NCBI RefSeq assembly: GCF_009720675.1
Contig: NZ_WNJO01000003.1
Span: 124,001-188,000 of the forward strand
Reading direction: 5' to 3'
DNA length: 64,000 nt
Source: Secundilactobacillus folii
GTDB lineage: Bacteria; Bacillota; Bacilli; Lactobacillales; Lactobacillaceae
Made by a program: the position numbers and the translations under genes. Under the pieces are notes generated by a model, which was given only the letters and a program-made list of their open reading frames with translations, searched no databases and was not told the origin of the DNA. Below, piece after piece: positions 51,474 to 59,757 of the stretch. Numbering within the stretch: position 1 is the stretch's first letter; each line of letters opens with the position of its first letter.

Positions 51474-52598
51474 ATGAAACAAGGACGAATTATGGACCAA
51501 CCCGCAGATTACAAAAAATTAGGTATTAACCCAGATAAAATCGAAACCTGGGAAGACGGTCGAAGAGACAATAATCAACCTGGTCATGCTGAAATCTGGT
51601 ACCTAGACTGTAGTTTTGATGATCAATCAACGCTGGTGTTAGGTTTTAGGCCAAAATCTGTTGATCATGTAGACACCACTGAAGAGAATCCTAACGTGGC
51701 CATTAATTACACTGCTCCAGATGGCACTCCACTTTACGATTACCGGCTGTACGATGCCGCGGAGACTTACACCAGTATAAAAGATGCTAACTTGAAGTGG
51801 GGACCCAGCACATTAGTCGGCAAAGACTGGCAAGAATACGATGTTCACATCGAACCCGAAGCAGATCAGGAAATTGTTATGGAAGGTAAAAAATCAGTTA
51901 AACATAAAACGGCTGTTGATCTGCATTTTGATGCCCAAGTCAAACCATTTCGACCTGGTACTGGCTATATCACTTTTGGTGAAAATGACAAATTTTACTA
52001 TAATTTTATCTGCATCACCAAATTAACGGTATCTGGAAAAATCACTGTCTATGGCGAGGAGAAAAAAGTTTCCGGCTCGGCTTACTATAATCATCAGTGG
52101 TTCAACATTAGCCCAGTTAATGCTTTTCATCACTGGATCTGGGGACGGCAGAATATTGGCAAATACAATGTTTTAATTTACGACATGGTAGGTGCTGATC
52201 GATTTGGTAAGCCGGAAATTCCGTTAATGACCATTGACGATAATAACGGCCAAAGAGTCTTCGAAAATACCAGTGCCGCCAATACCCAAGTTGAGTTTTT
52301 AGAAACGTATTTACAGGAAAGCACAAATAAACAGGTTCCTAAGGAAATCCGTTATACATTTAACCAGGACGATATTAAAGTGGTATATACGATTAGCGCC
52401 CCTAAAGAGATCAATATCATTGATATTTATGGACTGGCTCCTAAAGCAGCCCAAGAACAATTTGATAAATTGAAAATGCAGCCGACCTATACCCGTTATC
52501 TAGCCTCAACTGAACTTAAAATCATTAAGCCAGGACACACTGAAACGGTTAATGGGTCAATGCTGTACGAGATGAATTTCCCAGCTAAGTCTTTATAA
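51474..52598 (+). CDS. AttH/CrtC-like lipocalin-fold protein
   Basis: 374 residues. Two beta-barrel halves typical of the AttH/hydroxyneurosporene-synthase (CrtC) fold: GHAEIWYLDCSFDDQSTLVL and ...GKITVYGEEKKVSGSAYYNH, then QWFNISPVNAFHHWIWGRQN with the conserved YxxHQW and W-x-W block, and YNVLIYDMVGADRFGK. CrtC adds water to carotenoid double bonds; relatives include hydratases, isomerases and Diels-Alder-type enzymes on hydrophobic substrates. No carotenoid genes are nearby, so the substrate is open (fatty acid or plant terpenoid are possible). No signal peptide. It forms a unit with the gene at 52627. Confidence 0.75.
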   Translation: MKQGRIMDQPADYKKLGINPDKIETWEDGRRDNNQPGHAEIWYLDCSFDDQSTLVLGFRPKSVDHVDTTEENPNVAINYTAPDGTPLYDYRLYDAAETYTSIKDANLKWGPSTLVGKDWQEYDVHIEPEADQEIVMEGKKSVKHKTAVDLHFDAQVKPFRPGTGYITFGENDKFYYNFICITKLTVSGKITVYGEEKKVSGSAYYNHQWFNISPVNAFHHWIWGRQNIGKYNVLIYDMVGADRFGKPEIPLMTIDDNNGQRVFENTSAANTQVEFLETYLQESTNKQVPKEIRYTFNQDDIKVVYTISAPKEINIIDIYGLAPKAAQEQFDKLKMQPTYTRYLASTELKIIKPGHTETVNGSMLYEMNFPAKSL

Positions 52599-52626
52599 AG
52601 TACTATTTCTTAAGGAGAGATCACCA

Positions 52627-53058
52627 ATGGATAAAAAATTTTCAGAGGAGTTAAACGAAGGCCTTCAAAGTGAAAAGAAACTTGATAAGCGGGATGCTCA
52701 CGTTGATATGATGCGTGTTCGCATTCCAAAAAAGGACTTCAAGAAGGCTAGAAAACTGGCTGGTGAAATTTTAGAATATCAGCAGGAACACCATGAACTA
52801 TATGCCTATGATCATACACAAGTTTATGTCACAGACTCGACAGATTATCCTGACGATAATGTCTGGATGTTTATTGATCAATATTCAAATAGAGAAGATT
52901 ATCTTGAATCACTAGTTAATGCCGCAAAGAGTGATCCGCAAAGCACCAAAAACAGGTCGGATTTCTATGCAATGCTGACTAAGGGTCAAACACCTAAACA
53001 TGAGACTTGGACCGTTTTACCCGAATTAGTGGTCGATTATAGTAACCAGCAAAAGTAA
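52627..53058 (+). CDS. Dimeric alpha/beta-barrel-like protein of unknown function
   Basis: 143 residues. The pattern VDMMRVRIPKKDFKKARKLA ... DNVWMFIDQYSNREDYLESL, ending ETWTVLPELVVDYS, is reminiscent of ferredoxin-like dimeric barrels (EthD/ABM types), but this is by pattern only. AAGGAG lies 8 nt before the ATG. Only 28 bp separate it from the AttH/CrtC-like gene, so the two probably act together in one pathway controlled by the divergent TetR. Confidence 0.6.
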   Translation: MDKKFSEELNEGLQSEKKLDKRDAHVDMMRVRIPKKDFKKARKLAGEILEYQQEHHELYAYDHTQVYVTDSTDYPDDNVWMFIDQYSNREDYLESLVNAAKSDPQSTKNRSDFYAMLTKGQTPKHETWTVLPELVVDYSNQQK

Positions 53059-53139
53059 AAATACCAACTCAGCGGTGCCGCCACTAATCAGTCAAATCAC
53101 AAGCCAGTAAATTTTTCTAATCTTTTTCACATTTAAGTG

Positions 53140-53168
53140 TTGACAGAGTGAAATACAGGGTGTAGATT
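53140..53168 (+). promoter_or_regulatory. Promoter of the T-box leader
   Basis: TTGACA (53140-53145), 17-bp spacer, TAGATT (53163-53168). Confidence 0.7.
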
Positions 53169-53169
53169 A

Positions 53170-53467
53170 GTGTCAATCATTAAATTCAGATGAAAAGCGT
53201 TGACGAGAAACATCAACCTCGATTCAGATATAGAGAGTTGCCGGGTGGTGAAAGGCAATGATGAACGGGCGCGATGATCATCTCTGAGCTGTGTGTCAAA
53301 ACGGCTAAGCCGAAGTAGAACACATTGGGTGCACCCATTATCGTGCCAAGCGTATCGCAGCAATGCCGTACGTGAGAGGTAATTTCAATTTTGAAATTAT
53401 AAACTAAGGTGGTACCACGTGAAAGCGTCCTTAAATCGCAAGCAGTTTGCGATTAAGGACGCTTTTT
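53170..53467 (+). promoter_or_regulatory. T-box leader upstream of a hydratase-like gene
   Basis: Stem I distal part AGAGAGTTGCCGGGTGGTGA and ATCTCTGAGCTG (53231-53293), the T-box core AAGGTGGTACCACG (53406-53419), and terminator AAAGCGTCCTTAAATCGC...GCGATTAAGGACGCTTTTT (53422-53466). ATC just before TCTGAG is a possible specifier (Ile), but this is a guess. It should respond to uncharged tRNA. Confidence 0.92.
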
Positions 53468-53513
53468 CGTTTTCTGAATTTAAAAAATTAGACATTTAAG
53501 GTGGTGAGGGCAA

Positions 53514-53642
53514 TTGGAAGTTAACATTAAGGACTCAGATGACGGTCAGATTAAGATTTCACACATAACAGTCTTTTCAAGCGTAAATGAAGTGCAATTT
53601 CTCATTGAACCCACCAATAACGGGCGGGTCACACATAGCTAG
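53514..53642 (+). CDS. Possible short leader ORF, 42 residues
   Basis: TTG start at 53514, 9 nt after AAGGTGG; product begins MEVNIKDSDDGQIKISHITV and stops at TAG 53640. It directly follows the T-box terminator and precedes the CACATA repeats and the hydratase gene. No family recognised. It may be a regulatory leader peptide, a truncated gene, or chance. Confidence 0.35.
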   Translation: MEVNIKDSDDGQIKISHITVFSSVNEVQFLIEPTNNGRVTHS

Positions 53643-53771
53643 TTTCAGATTCTTAACACATATTGTTCCAACTGAATTTACACATAGTTTTCTCACATAG
53701 TTTTTCACATACCGTGTCAACACATAGTTACAACACATATTGTTTCATCACATAGCAACACCAATCACATA
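53562..53771 (+). repeat. Cluster of CACATA repeats before the hydratase gene
   Basis: CACATA occurs at 53562, 53632, 53657, 53681, 53694, 53706, 53721, 53734, 53749 and 53766, all on the same strand. The last seven are spaced 12-17 bp (13, 12, 15, 13, 15, 17), several as CACATAGTT. The cluster runs to 20 bp before the GGAGG of the hydratase gene. Resembles degenerate direct repeats or iterons; function unknown. Confidence 0.9.
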
Positions 53772-53798
53772 TCAAACATAATTTTGGAGGCTTCGCCC

Positions 53799-54614
53799 AT
53801 GAGTGAACAAGTATTAAGTAAACAAGCGTTATCAGACAAAGAAGCAAAATTAGCCCAGGCACTATTTGATGCCTACACCAGTCACAAACCGCTAAAAGAA
53901 GACGATTTCAAGGGTTACGTAGATACCGAAGATGCGGCTTATCGTGTTCAACGGCAACTAACGGCGGATAAGAAAGAAACAGTTGGTGGCTATAAGGTTT
54001 CTCTAACTAGCAAGCAGACGCAAGACATGTTCGATTCTGACAGCCCGCTATATGGTGCTCAAGTTAAGAGTCATTTCGTGACATCACCACATACGGTGGA
54101 AGCCAGCGACGTTATGGATCCGCTGGCCGAAGTTGAAATGATGTTTTGTGCCAAAGAGGATCTATCGGCCAACGACTCGCTAGAAGATCTATGGCATAAA
54201 ACAACCGTTGCGCCGGCCGTTGAAGTACCCGACTCAAGGTTCAGTGACTGGTTCCCAAGCCTATCCAAATACATGGTGATGGCCGATGCAGCCGTTGGTG
54301 GCTACGTCGTTTACGGCGAAGGACTAGATGCCGATAAGCTATTCGAATCACCTGAGGACCTGGCAACTGTTAAATGTGAGCTCTTCCACGATGGTAAGAA
54401 ACTAAAGGATGGCGCGGCAACTGAAGTACTAGGAAACCCGCTAAACTCGCTACAATGGCTAGTTAAGAAACTAGATAGTCAAGGAATGCCACTCCGCAAG
54501 GGACAACGCGTTTCAGCAGGAACCTTCCTCCTACCAGAATCACTCACTAAGGGTGATTGGAAGGCCACCTTTGACAAGGGCATGGGAGCAGTTCTCTTGC
54601 ACGTTAACCGGTAA
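53799..54614 (+). CDS. FAH-fold hydratase/decarboxylase (2-keto-4-pentenoate hydratase-like)
   Basis: 271 residues. EVEMMFCAKEDLSANDSLED carries the ExE metal ligands of the fumarylacetoacetase/MhpD fold; VAPAVEVPDSRFSDWFPSLS, VMADAAVGGYVVYGEG, EVLGNPLNSLQWLVKKL and LRKGQRVSAGTFLLPESLTK are the family blocks in order. Members hydrate 2-hydroxypenta-2,4-dienoate or decarboxylate 4-oxalocrotonate; no aromatic meta-cleavage genes are nearby, so the substrate here is unknown. ATG at 53799 is 8 nt after GGAGG. A T-box and CACATA repeats precede it, linking it to amino-acid status. Codon use is notably rich in CTA. Confidence 0.85.
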   Translation: MSEQVLSKQALSDKEAKLAQALFDAYTSHKPLKEDDFKGYVDTEDAAYRVQRQLTADKKETVGGYKVSLTSKQTQDMFDSDSPLYGAQVKSHFVTSPHTVEASDVMDPLAEVEMMFCAKEDLSANDSLEDLWHKTTVAPAVEVPDSRFSDWFPSLSKYMVMADAAVGGYVVYGEGLDADKLFESPEDLATVKCELFHDGKKLKDGAATEVLGNPLNSLQWLVKKLDSQGMPLRKGQRVSAGTFLLPESLTKGDWKATFDKGMGAVLLHVNR

Positions 54615-54685
54615 CCTTATAACCCTCCTGTTGATTCATAGTCAATCATTTCATCTACTCACTAATCATACGATCCACACATGCC

Positions 54686-54721
54686 AAAACAGCAGCCTGA
54701 TTTTCAGGGCTGCTGTTTTTG
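54686..54721 (+). terminator. Intrinsic terminator
   Basis: AAAACAGCAGCC-TGATTTTCA-GGGCTGCTGTTTTT, about 70 nt after the hydratase stop. Confidence 0.85.
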
Positions 54722-54755
54722 TATCTCATAAACCTTACACTTGAATCGATCGATA

Positions 54756-55457
54756 TCACTGGAAAAAGGCAATCACGAGAAGTGCGATGGCGGCCGCAAA
54801 CTGCACGAAATCAAGCCAGAAATGGGTCATGATATTTTGCCAAATATTATTGGTATAGTAGTAAATCAAGGCCAGCACCCCACCGGCAAACATGTATGGC
54901 ACCATTTGAATCACCTGGCCATGGAAGTTGTTCCAGTGCATGAGGCCAAAGGCAACTGACGAAATCAGTAACATTGCTAAGGTCAACGCTGCGTGTCGAC
55001 CCTTGAACTGATAGAACAAAACGTGACGAAAGACGATTTCTTCAGTAAACGGCGATAGCAACACGACGATACTGTTAAACGCGACGGCCCCCGCTGCTTG
55101 AACACTCAACAGGGCGCTTGGTTTTGTCATTGCAGCAATGTGGAGGACGTTAGCCATCACTAGGCGAACCAGCGCAATGACGCTGAATAAGACCAGTACG
55201 CCGCAGAGATTCAGTAGGGTATTTCGCAGCCAATGTTTTCGATACGCTGGCCAATCACGCCTTAAGACATCGCGATAAAGATACATGGTCATCAAGAAAA
55301 CAATCAGCCCCAGGCCAACATAGATCAGTGACTGGGTCCATTTTGTCTGACCGGAATGGATCAATATCGCTATCAGTCCCATCTCAATTGGCAGCAGCAG
55401 TATCGCCACCACTGATTTGACTAGGTCGATTTTTAAAGGATACTTTGAAGTCATCAC
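54756..55457 (-). CDS. CPBP intramembrane metalloprotease family protein
   Basis: 233 residues, about seven membrane helices. The ABI/CPBP motif is seen in SPFTEEIVFRHVLFYQF (EExxxR), followed by AFGLMHWNNFHGQ with a conserved His and IMTHFWLDFVQF with the third motif. In lactobacilli such proteins often protect against self-made bacteriocins or process membrane peptides; no bacteriocin gene is nearby. GTG at 55457 (AAGGGA 7 nt upstream) or the adjacent ATG is the start. Confidence 0.88.
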   Translation of the reverse strand: MMTSKYPLKIDLVKSVVAILLLPIEMGLIAILIHSGQTKWTQSLIYVGLGLIVFLMTMYLYRDVLRRDWPAYRKHWLRNTLLNLCGVLVLFSVIALVRLVMANVLHIAAMTKPSALLSVQAAGAVAFNSIVVLLSPFTEEIVFRHVLFYQFKGRHAALTLAMLLISSVAFGLMHWNNFHGQVIQMVPYMFAGGVLALIYYYTNNIWQNIMTHFWLDFVQFAAAIALLVIAFFQ

Positions 55458-55627
55458 ACTTTCGTCCCTTCCTGTTTTGGCCTTATTATCATACCAGTTC
55501 AGGCTTAAAATGCCTAGTCAATGGCCCTTGAAGTCCCCCCTATTACGGCGTTTTAAAGGACTAATGACTGGGTCTGTTGATAGAAACGACTTGATTGTCA
55601 AAACGGTCCGTTATTGAACGACTTGAA

Positions 55628-55674
55628 ACCAAAAAACAGCAGCCGGGCCCAAATCGGGTCACCAGACTGCTGTC
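55628..55674 (-). terminator. Terminator of the aminotransferase gene
   Basis: Minus strand: ACAGCAGTCTGG...CCCGGCTGCTGT then TTTTTTGG. Confidence 0.75.
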
Positions 55675-55697
55675 AATTGTTTAATTGTTATGCTCAT

Positions 55698-56867
55698 TTA
55701 AAATAAATTGAGCTTGGCAATTCGCTCACAAGCTTCGGTGAACCGCGGTTCATCAATCAGTAAGCCGACGCGAACGTATCCTTCACCGCTCTTGCCAAAA
55801 CCAACTCCAGGTGCTACCGCAACGGCAGCCTTATCCAGCAACAAATCTGCAAACTGCTCACTGGTATACCCCTTTGGTACCGGCATCCAGGCATAGAACG
55901 CCCCACCAGATGGATAAGGTTCCCAACCGATCTTTCGGGCGGCAGCGTAAAATTGATCACGTCGCTTTTGATACAGTGCTACCAGTGATCTGACTGTTGA
56001 CTGGTCACTCTCCAAAGCAGTGATTGAGGCCTCCTGGATAGCTGGGAAGACCGAAACAAACAGGTGGTCTTGAATCAAGTTGATTGCTTCAATCATATCA
56101 GCATTACCAACTGCGAAACCAATGCGCCAGCCAGCCATGTTGTAGGATTTTGACATCGTGTAAAATTCAATTCCGACGTCCTTGGCGCCAGGAGTTTGTA
56201 AGAAGCTGACCGGGCGCTTGCCATCAAAACCAATTGCGCCATAGGCAAAGTCCTGCACAACACCAATCTGATGTTCGTTTGCAAACTTAACGGTTTGTTC
56301 GTAAAATTCCGGCGTTGCAACTGCTCCAGTTGGATTGTTTGGGTAGTTCAGATACATGAGCTTCGCCTGGTCGACCACTTGCGGATCTAAGTCGTCATAG
56401 TCAGGTAAAAAGTGGTTTTCAGCTTTCAACGACATTAATCGTAATTTAACCTGAGCCAGTGCGACACCCGATAAATAATCGGGATACCCGGGATCAGGTA
56501 ACAGCATGGTGTCACCTGGGTTCAGTAACGCAAAGGGTAACTCCACCAACCCAATTTTCGAGCCGCCTAAGATTGCGACTTCTTTTTCAGGATCCAATTT
56601 AACGCCGTATTCACGCGCGTAAAAATCAGCAACGGCCTGCTTTAGACGTGGCATCCCCCTAAATTGAGAATACTTATGATTCTCTGGATCAGCCGTCGCT
56701 TTTTGCATTGCCTGAACAATGTAGTCGGGTGTTGGCTGATCAGGGTTACCCTGCCCCAAGTTGATAACATCCGCGCCGCTAGCAATCTTAGCGTTCACCT
56801 TGGCAACCAAGGTTGCAAAAAACTGTTTTGGTAAGTGCTGTAAAACATTCGATTCGTCAAACTTCAA
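55698..56867 (-). CDS. PLP-dependent class I aminotransferase
   Basis: 389 residues. INLGQGNPDQPTPDYIVQAM, YSQFRGMPRLKQAVADFY, LPDPGYPDYLSG, LNYPNNPTGAVATPEFYEQT and the PLP lysine in YTMSKSYNMAGWRIGFAVG. It belongs to the broad aspartate/aromatic/branched-chain group (PatA/YugH-like); the exact amino donor cannot be read from sequence. The ATG at 56888 is within 7 codons, but GGAGG lies inside that segment 8 nt before a TTG at 56867, so TTG is the likely start. Single gene. Confidence 0.88.
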   Translation of the reverse strand: MKFDESNVLQHLPKQFFATLVAKVNAKIASGADVINLGQGNPDQPTPDYIVQAMQKATADPENHKYSQFRGMPRLKQAVADFYAREYGVKLDPEKEVAILGGSKIGLVELPFALLNPGDTMLLPDPGYPDYLSGVALAQVKLRLMSLKAENHFLPDYDDLDPQVVDQAKLMYLNYPNNPTGAVATPEFYEQTVKFANEHQIGVVQDFAYGAIGFDGKRPVSFLQTPGAKDVGIEFYTMSKSYNMAGWRIGFAVGNADMIEAINLIQDHLFVSVFPAIQEASITALESDQSTVRSLVALYQKRRDQFYAAARKIGWEPYPSGGAFYAWMPVPKGYTSEQFADLLLDKAAVAVAPGVGFGKSGEGYVRVGLLIDEPRFTEACERIAKLNLF

Positions 56868-57164
56868 GCTGTCTTCCTCCTTGAACATCGATGTGTCAGA
56901 AATAGTTGCCTAAGCAACTTCGCCACATTAATATGTAAGTCTTATTAGAATTCAATTAAAACACAATTTGAACGGCAATTCAAACTGAGGCCTTAACTAG
57001 ACCATTACATAGTTGTCCAAGTGTCAGATAGTGATAATATTTATTGATAACCTGAATATTAATCAAATCAACAATAACCTTTAAAATGCAATTATTTACC
57101 ATAGAAACGGTATTTATAAAATACACTGTATCATTCACTCGTGAATGAATAGTCAATGCTATTT
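56868..57164. other. AT-rich intergenic stretch before the amino-acid ABC operon
   Basis: A 71-codon minus-strand frame (57195-56980) is AT-driven and lacks a ribosome site. ATTCAC-TC-GTGAAT near 57133-57146 is a small dyad upstream of the promoter. Nothing else recognised. Confidence 0.45.
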
Positions 57165-57194
57165 TTGAACTGGATTTAAAATTAAGACTATACA
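57165..57194 (+). promoter_or_regulatory. Promoter of the amino-acid ABC operon
   Basis: TTGAAC (57165-57170), 18-bp spacer, TATACA (57189-57194). Confidence 0.6.
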
Positions 57195-57230
57195 TTCGCT
57201 GATAATACTGTTATCATATTCTCATAATCA

Positions 57231-57251
57231 CATGTTAGATTTCGTAACATG
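57231..57251. promoter_or_regulatory. Palindrome in the leader of the amino-acid ABC operon
   Basis: CATGTTA-GATTTCG-TAACATG lies between the promoter and ribosome site; candidate operator or leader hairpin. Confidence 0.45.
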
Positions 57252-57273
57252 ACACATGAGGGGGATCAGTTAT

Positions 57274-58713
57274 ATGAAACGCAAGTTTGCTTCATTGTTT
57301 GCCGGTTTTGTCATGCTGGCAGCTATGGTTTTTGCCCTGAGCGCTGGTATCACGCCAGCCAAGGCTGAAACGACTTACCAAATTGGAACGGACGTCACGT
57401 TCCCGCCATTTGAATTTGCCAACAAACATGATAAATATGTCGGCATTGATATTGAACTTTTGAAGGCGATTGCTAAGGATCAGGGCTTCAAGGTCAATAT
57501 TAAGCCAACCAGTTTTAACGGTGCTGTCCAAGCCGTTCAGTCTGGCCAGTTGGACGGGATGATTGCCGGCATGTCAATTACTAAGGAACGGGAAGCAACT
57601 TTTGATTTCTCTAAACCCTACTTCACGTCCGGAGTCGTTATGGCAGTCACACCCAATTCAAAAACCACGAGTCTTAAGGATTTAAGGGGCAAAAAAGTGG
57701 CTGTAAAAACCGGGACATCAGGAGCCGACTACGCAAAGTCGATTCAGAAAAAGTATGGCTTCCACATCGTCACCTTTGATGAATCCAATGATATGTACCA
57801 AGATGTTATCACTGGGAATTCGGCCGCTTGTTTCGAAGATTCTCCTGTGATGCGGTACGCGGTCAGACAAGGAACCAAACTAAAGATCGTGACCAAGCCG
57901 GTGGAAAATGGCCCCTATGGCTTTGCCGTCAAAAAAGGGCACAACCAAAAACTTCTGCGGATGTTCAATAAGGGACTAGCTGATATGAAAGCAAACGGTG
58001 AATACGCTCGCATTACGAGAAAATACCTCGGCGCGAAAGGCAGTTCAGATACTTCTTCCGACCGGACATTTTGGGGACTGATCAAACAAAACCGCTCAGC
58101 CTTGCTTGGTGGGTTTGAAGAAACCGTTTGGCTGACAATTGTTGCGATCTTCTTCGCCACTGTATTTGGCGTGATCGTTGGTTTACTGGGTGTGGTACCA
58201 AATAAGTTTTTCAACGGCCTTTCAACCACGTTAATTTACATCTTCCGTGGCCTGCCTCTGCTGGTCTTGGCCCTGTTCATCTACACTGGTATTCCAAGTT
58301 TAACGAACCAAAAAATCCCTGCCTTTGTTGCGGGCACCATCACTTTGATGTTTAATGAAGGAGCGTACATTGCCGCGTTTGTTAAGGGCGGCATCAACGC
58401 GGTGAACATCGGTCAAATGGAAGCTGCTCGAAGTCTAGGGCTGCCATTTGGGAAAGCCATGCGACGGGTCATCCTACCACAGGGGATTCGAATTATGATT
58501 CCATCGTTTATTAATCAATTCATCATCACCCTTAAAGATACGTCGATTCTGTCGATCATCGGCATTCTTGAACTGACCCAAACCGGGAAGATCATCATCG
58601 CCAGAAATCTGGAAGGGTTCAAAGTCTGGACGATCATTGCCGTCATTTACCTCGTGGTCATTACGTTGCTGACATGGTTGTCTAATTGGGTTCAAAGGAG
58701 GGTTCGGCTGTGA
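57274..58713 (+). CDS. Polar amino acid ABC transporter: fused substrate-binding and permease protein (GlnP-like)
   Basis: 479 residues. Signal peptide ([20 protein letters not shown]), SBP family 3 domain (~30-255: [39 protein letters not shown]) and an inner-membrane permease domain (~280-480) with the EAA loop [20 protein letters not shown]. Fusion of both parts is known for glutamine/glutamate/asparagine importers of lactic acid bacteria (GlnP). Start ATG at 57274, 7 nt after GAGGGGG. Its stop overlaps the GTG of the ATPase gene (GTGA). Confidence 0.93.
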   Translation: MKRKFASLFAGFVMLAAMVFALSAGITPAKAETTYQIGTDVTFPPFEFANKHDKYVGIDIELLKAIAKDQGFKVNIKPTSFNGAVQAVQSGQLDGMIAGMSITKEREATFDFSKPYFTSGVVMAVTPNSKTTSLKDLRGKKVAVKTGTSGADYAKSIQKKYGFHIVTFDESNDMYQDVITGNSAACFEDSPVMRYAVRQGTKLKIVTKPVENGPYGFAVKKGHNQKLLRMFNKGLADMKANGEYARITRKYLGAKGSSDTSSDRTFWGLIKQNRSALLGGFEETVWLTIVAIFFATVFGVIVGLLGVVPNKFFNGLSTTLIYIFRGLPLLVLALFIYTGIPSLTNQKIPAFVAGTITLMFNEGAYIAAFVKGGINAVNIGQMEAARSLGLPFGKAMRRVILPQGIRIMIPSFINQFIITLKDTSILSIIGILELTQTGKIIIARNLEGFKVWTIIAVIYLVVITLLTWLSNWVQRRVRL

Positions 58714-59447
58714 CAGCAAAAGTTAAAGTAACCAATTTAGTGAAAACGTTTGGCAATAATGAGGTGCTGAAAGGCATTAATCTGGAGGTTCAAAATAATG
58801 AAGTGGTCGTGGTGATTGGGCCTTCTGGTTCCGGCAAAAGTACCCTGCTGCGGACGCTGAACAAGTTGGAAGCACCAACTAGTGGTGATATTATCATTGA
58901 TGGGATGAATATTGCCGATCCAAAAACCGATATTAACAAAGTTCGCGAAAATATTGGGATGGTGTTTCAGCATTTCAACTTATTTAATAACCTATCGGTG
59001 AGTGAAAACATTATGCTGGCGCCGGTGGAACTGAAAAAAGAGGATAAGCAGGCGGCCGCGGAGCATGCAAAACGTCTGTTAAAAACGGTTGGGCTCGAAT
59101 CGAAATTTGACGCGACTGTGCAGTCCCTGTCAGGGGGGCAACAACAACGGGTAGCTATTGCCAGAGCGTTAGCAATGGATCCGGATGTGATGTTATTTGA
59201 TGAGCCAACGTCGGCGCTAGATCCAGAGATGGTTGGTGATGTGCTGGCGGTTATGAAGAACTTGGCAAAGCAGGGAATGACGATGATCGTTGTGACCCAT
59301 GAAATGGGCTTTGCAAAGGAAGTGGCGGATCGCGTGGTGTTTGTGGATGACGGCAATATCCAGGAACAGGGAACGCCGGATGAGATGTTCAATCATCCGA
59401 AGAATCCGAGGCTGCAGGATTTTCTGGATAAGGTGCTAAATGTCTAG
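58710..59447 (+). CDS. glnQ: Polar amino acid ABC transporter ATP-binding protein
   Basis: 245 residues, GTG start at 58710, 8 nt after GGAGG. Walker [20 protein letters not shown]-loop [15 protein letters not shown], signature [16 protein letters not shown], Walker [16 protein letters not shown] and the His switch [16 protein letters not shown], all typical of the GlnQ branch. It powers the fused permease encoded just upstream. The palindromic element at 59457 follows ten bases after its stop and could serve as its terminator or 3' stabiliser. Confidence 0.95.
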   Translation: MTAKVKVTNLVKTFGNNEVLKGINLEVQNNEVVVVIGPSGSGKSTLLRTLNKLEAPTSGDIIIDGMNIADPKTDINKVRENIGMVFQHFNLFNNLSVSENIMLAPVELKKEDKQAAAEHAKRLLKTVGLESKFDATVQSLSGGQQQRVAIARALAMDPDVMLFDEPTSALDPEMVGDVLAVMKNLAKQGMTMIVVTHEMGFAKEVADRVVFVDDGNIQEQGTPDEMFNHPKNPRLQDFLDKVLNV

Positions 59448-59570
59448 AGCGCGAAACAAGGCGGGTTTGAGGCCGGCGTGTAAGGGGACTCTGGCAGAAT
59501 TGACGGTGGTCTATGCCGGCAATTTTGCCAGAGTCCCCTTACACATAGGTCTCGGCCTTGTGCAGCGCAT
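59447..59570. repeat. Solitary copy of the palindromic hairpin element
   Basis: CAAGGC (59457) to GCCTTG (59560), 104 bp. Inside, GTGTAAGGGGACTCTGGCA pairs with TGCCAGAGTCCCCTTACAC, with an AATT..CGG / CCG..AATT apical part. The unpaired joints match those of the fifth unit at 34018-34120 in reverse orientation: ACCTAT on one arm, GCCGGC on the other. Same element, different apex. Confidence 0.93.
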
Positions 59571-59596
59571 TTCAGCTACAGAGATTTAAGATAACC

Positions 59597-59636
59597 AACT
59601 AGCGGGTAGATTCGTCAACAAATCTACCCGCTAGTT
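59597..59636 (+). terminator. Intrinsic terminator-like hairpin
   Basis: AACTAGCGGGTAGATT-CGTCAACA-AATCTACCCGCTAGTT followed by TTCC; 16-bp stem. Confidence 0.7.
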
Positions 59637-59757
59637 TTCCGTTTCCAACATGCCGAATGCTTGTTGTCCCAGCCGAATCCGGCTATACTAAAGAAAATTT
59701 TAAGCGCTTTTATTCCGCTAAACTTAATTTACAAACCAACCAACGGAGGCTACTGCC

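Noticed and set aside
54071-54274. Minus-strand frame in the hydratase gene
   Set aside because: Shadow of the coding strand with no ribosome site.
56980-57195. 71-codon minus-strand ORF before the amino-acid ABC operon
   Set aside because: AT-rich region, no ribosome site, biased toward Ile/Asn/Tyr as expected by chance, and it overlaps the likely promoter of the plus-strand operon.
57231-57251. Riboswitch in the leader of the amino-acid ABC operon
   Set aside because: Only a short palindrome is present; no aptamer pattern or terminator was recognised in the ~75-nt leader.
59698-59720. cre site upstream of the M20 peptidase gene (TTTTAAGCGCTTTTAT)
   Set aside because: Two mismatches at the key G and C positions and no clear promoter overlap.
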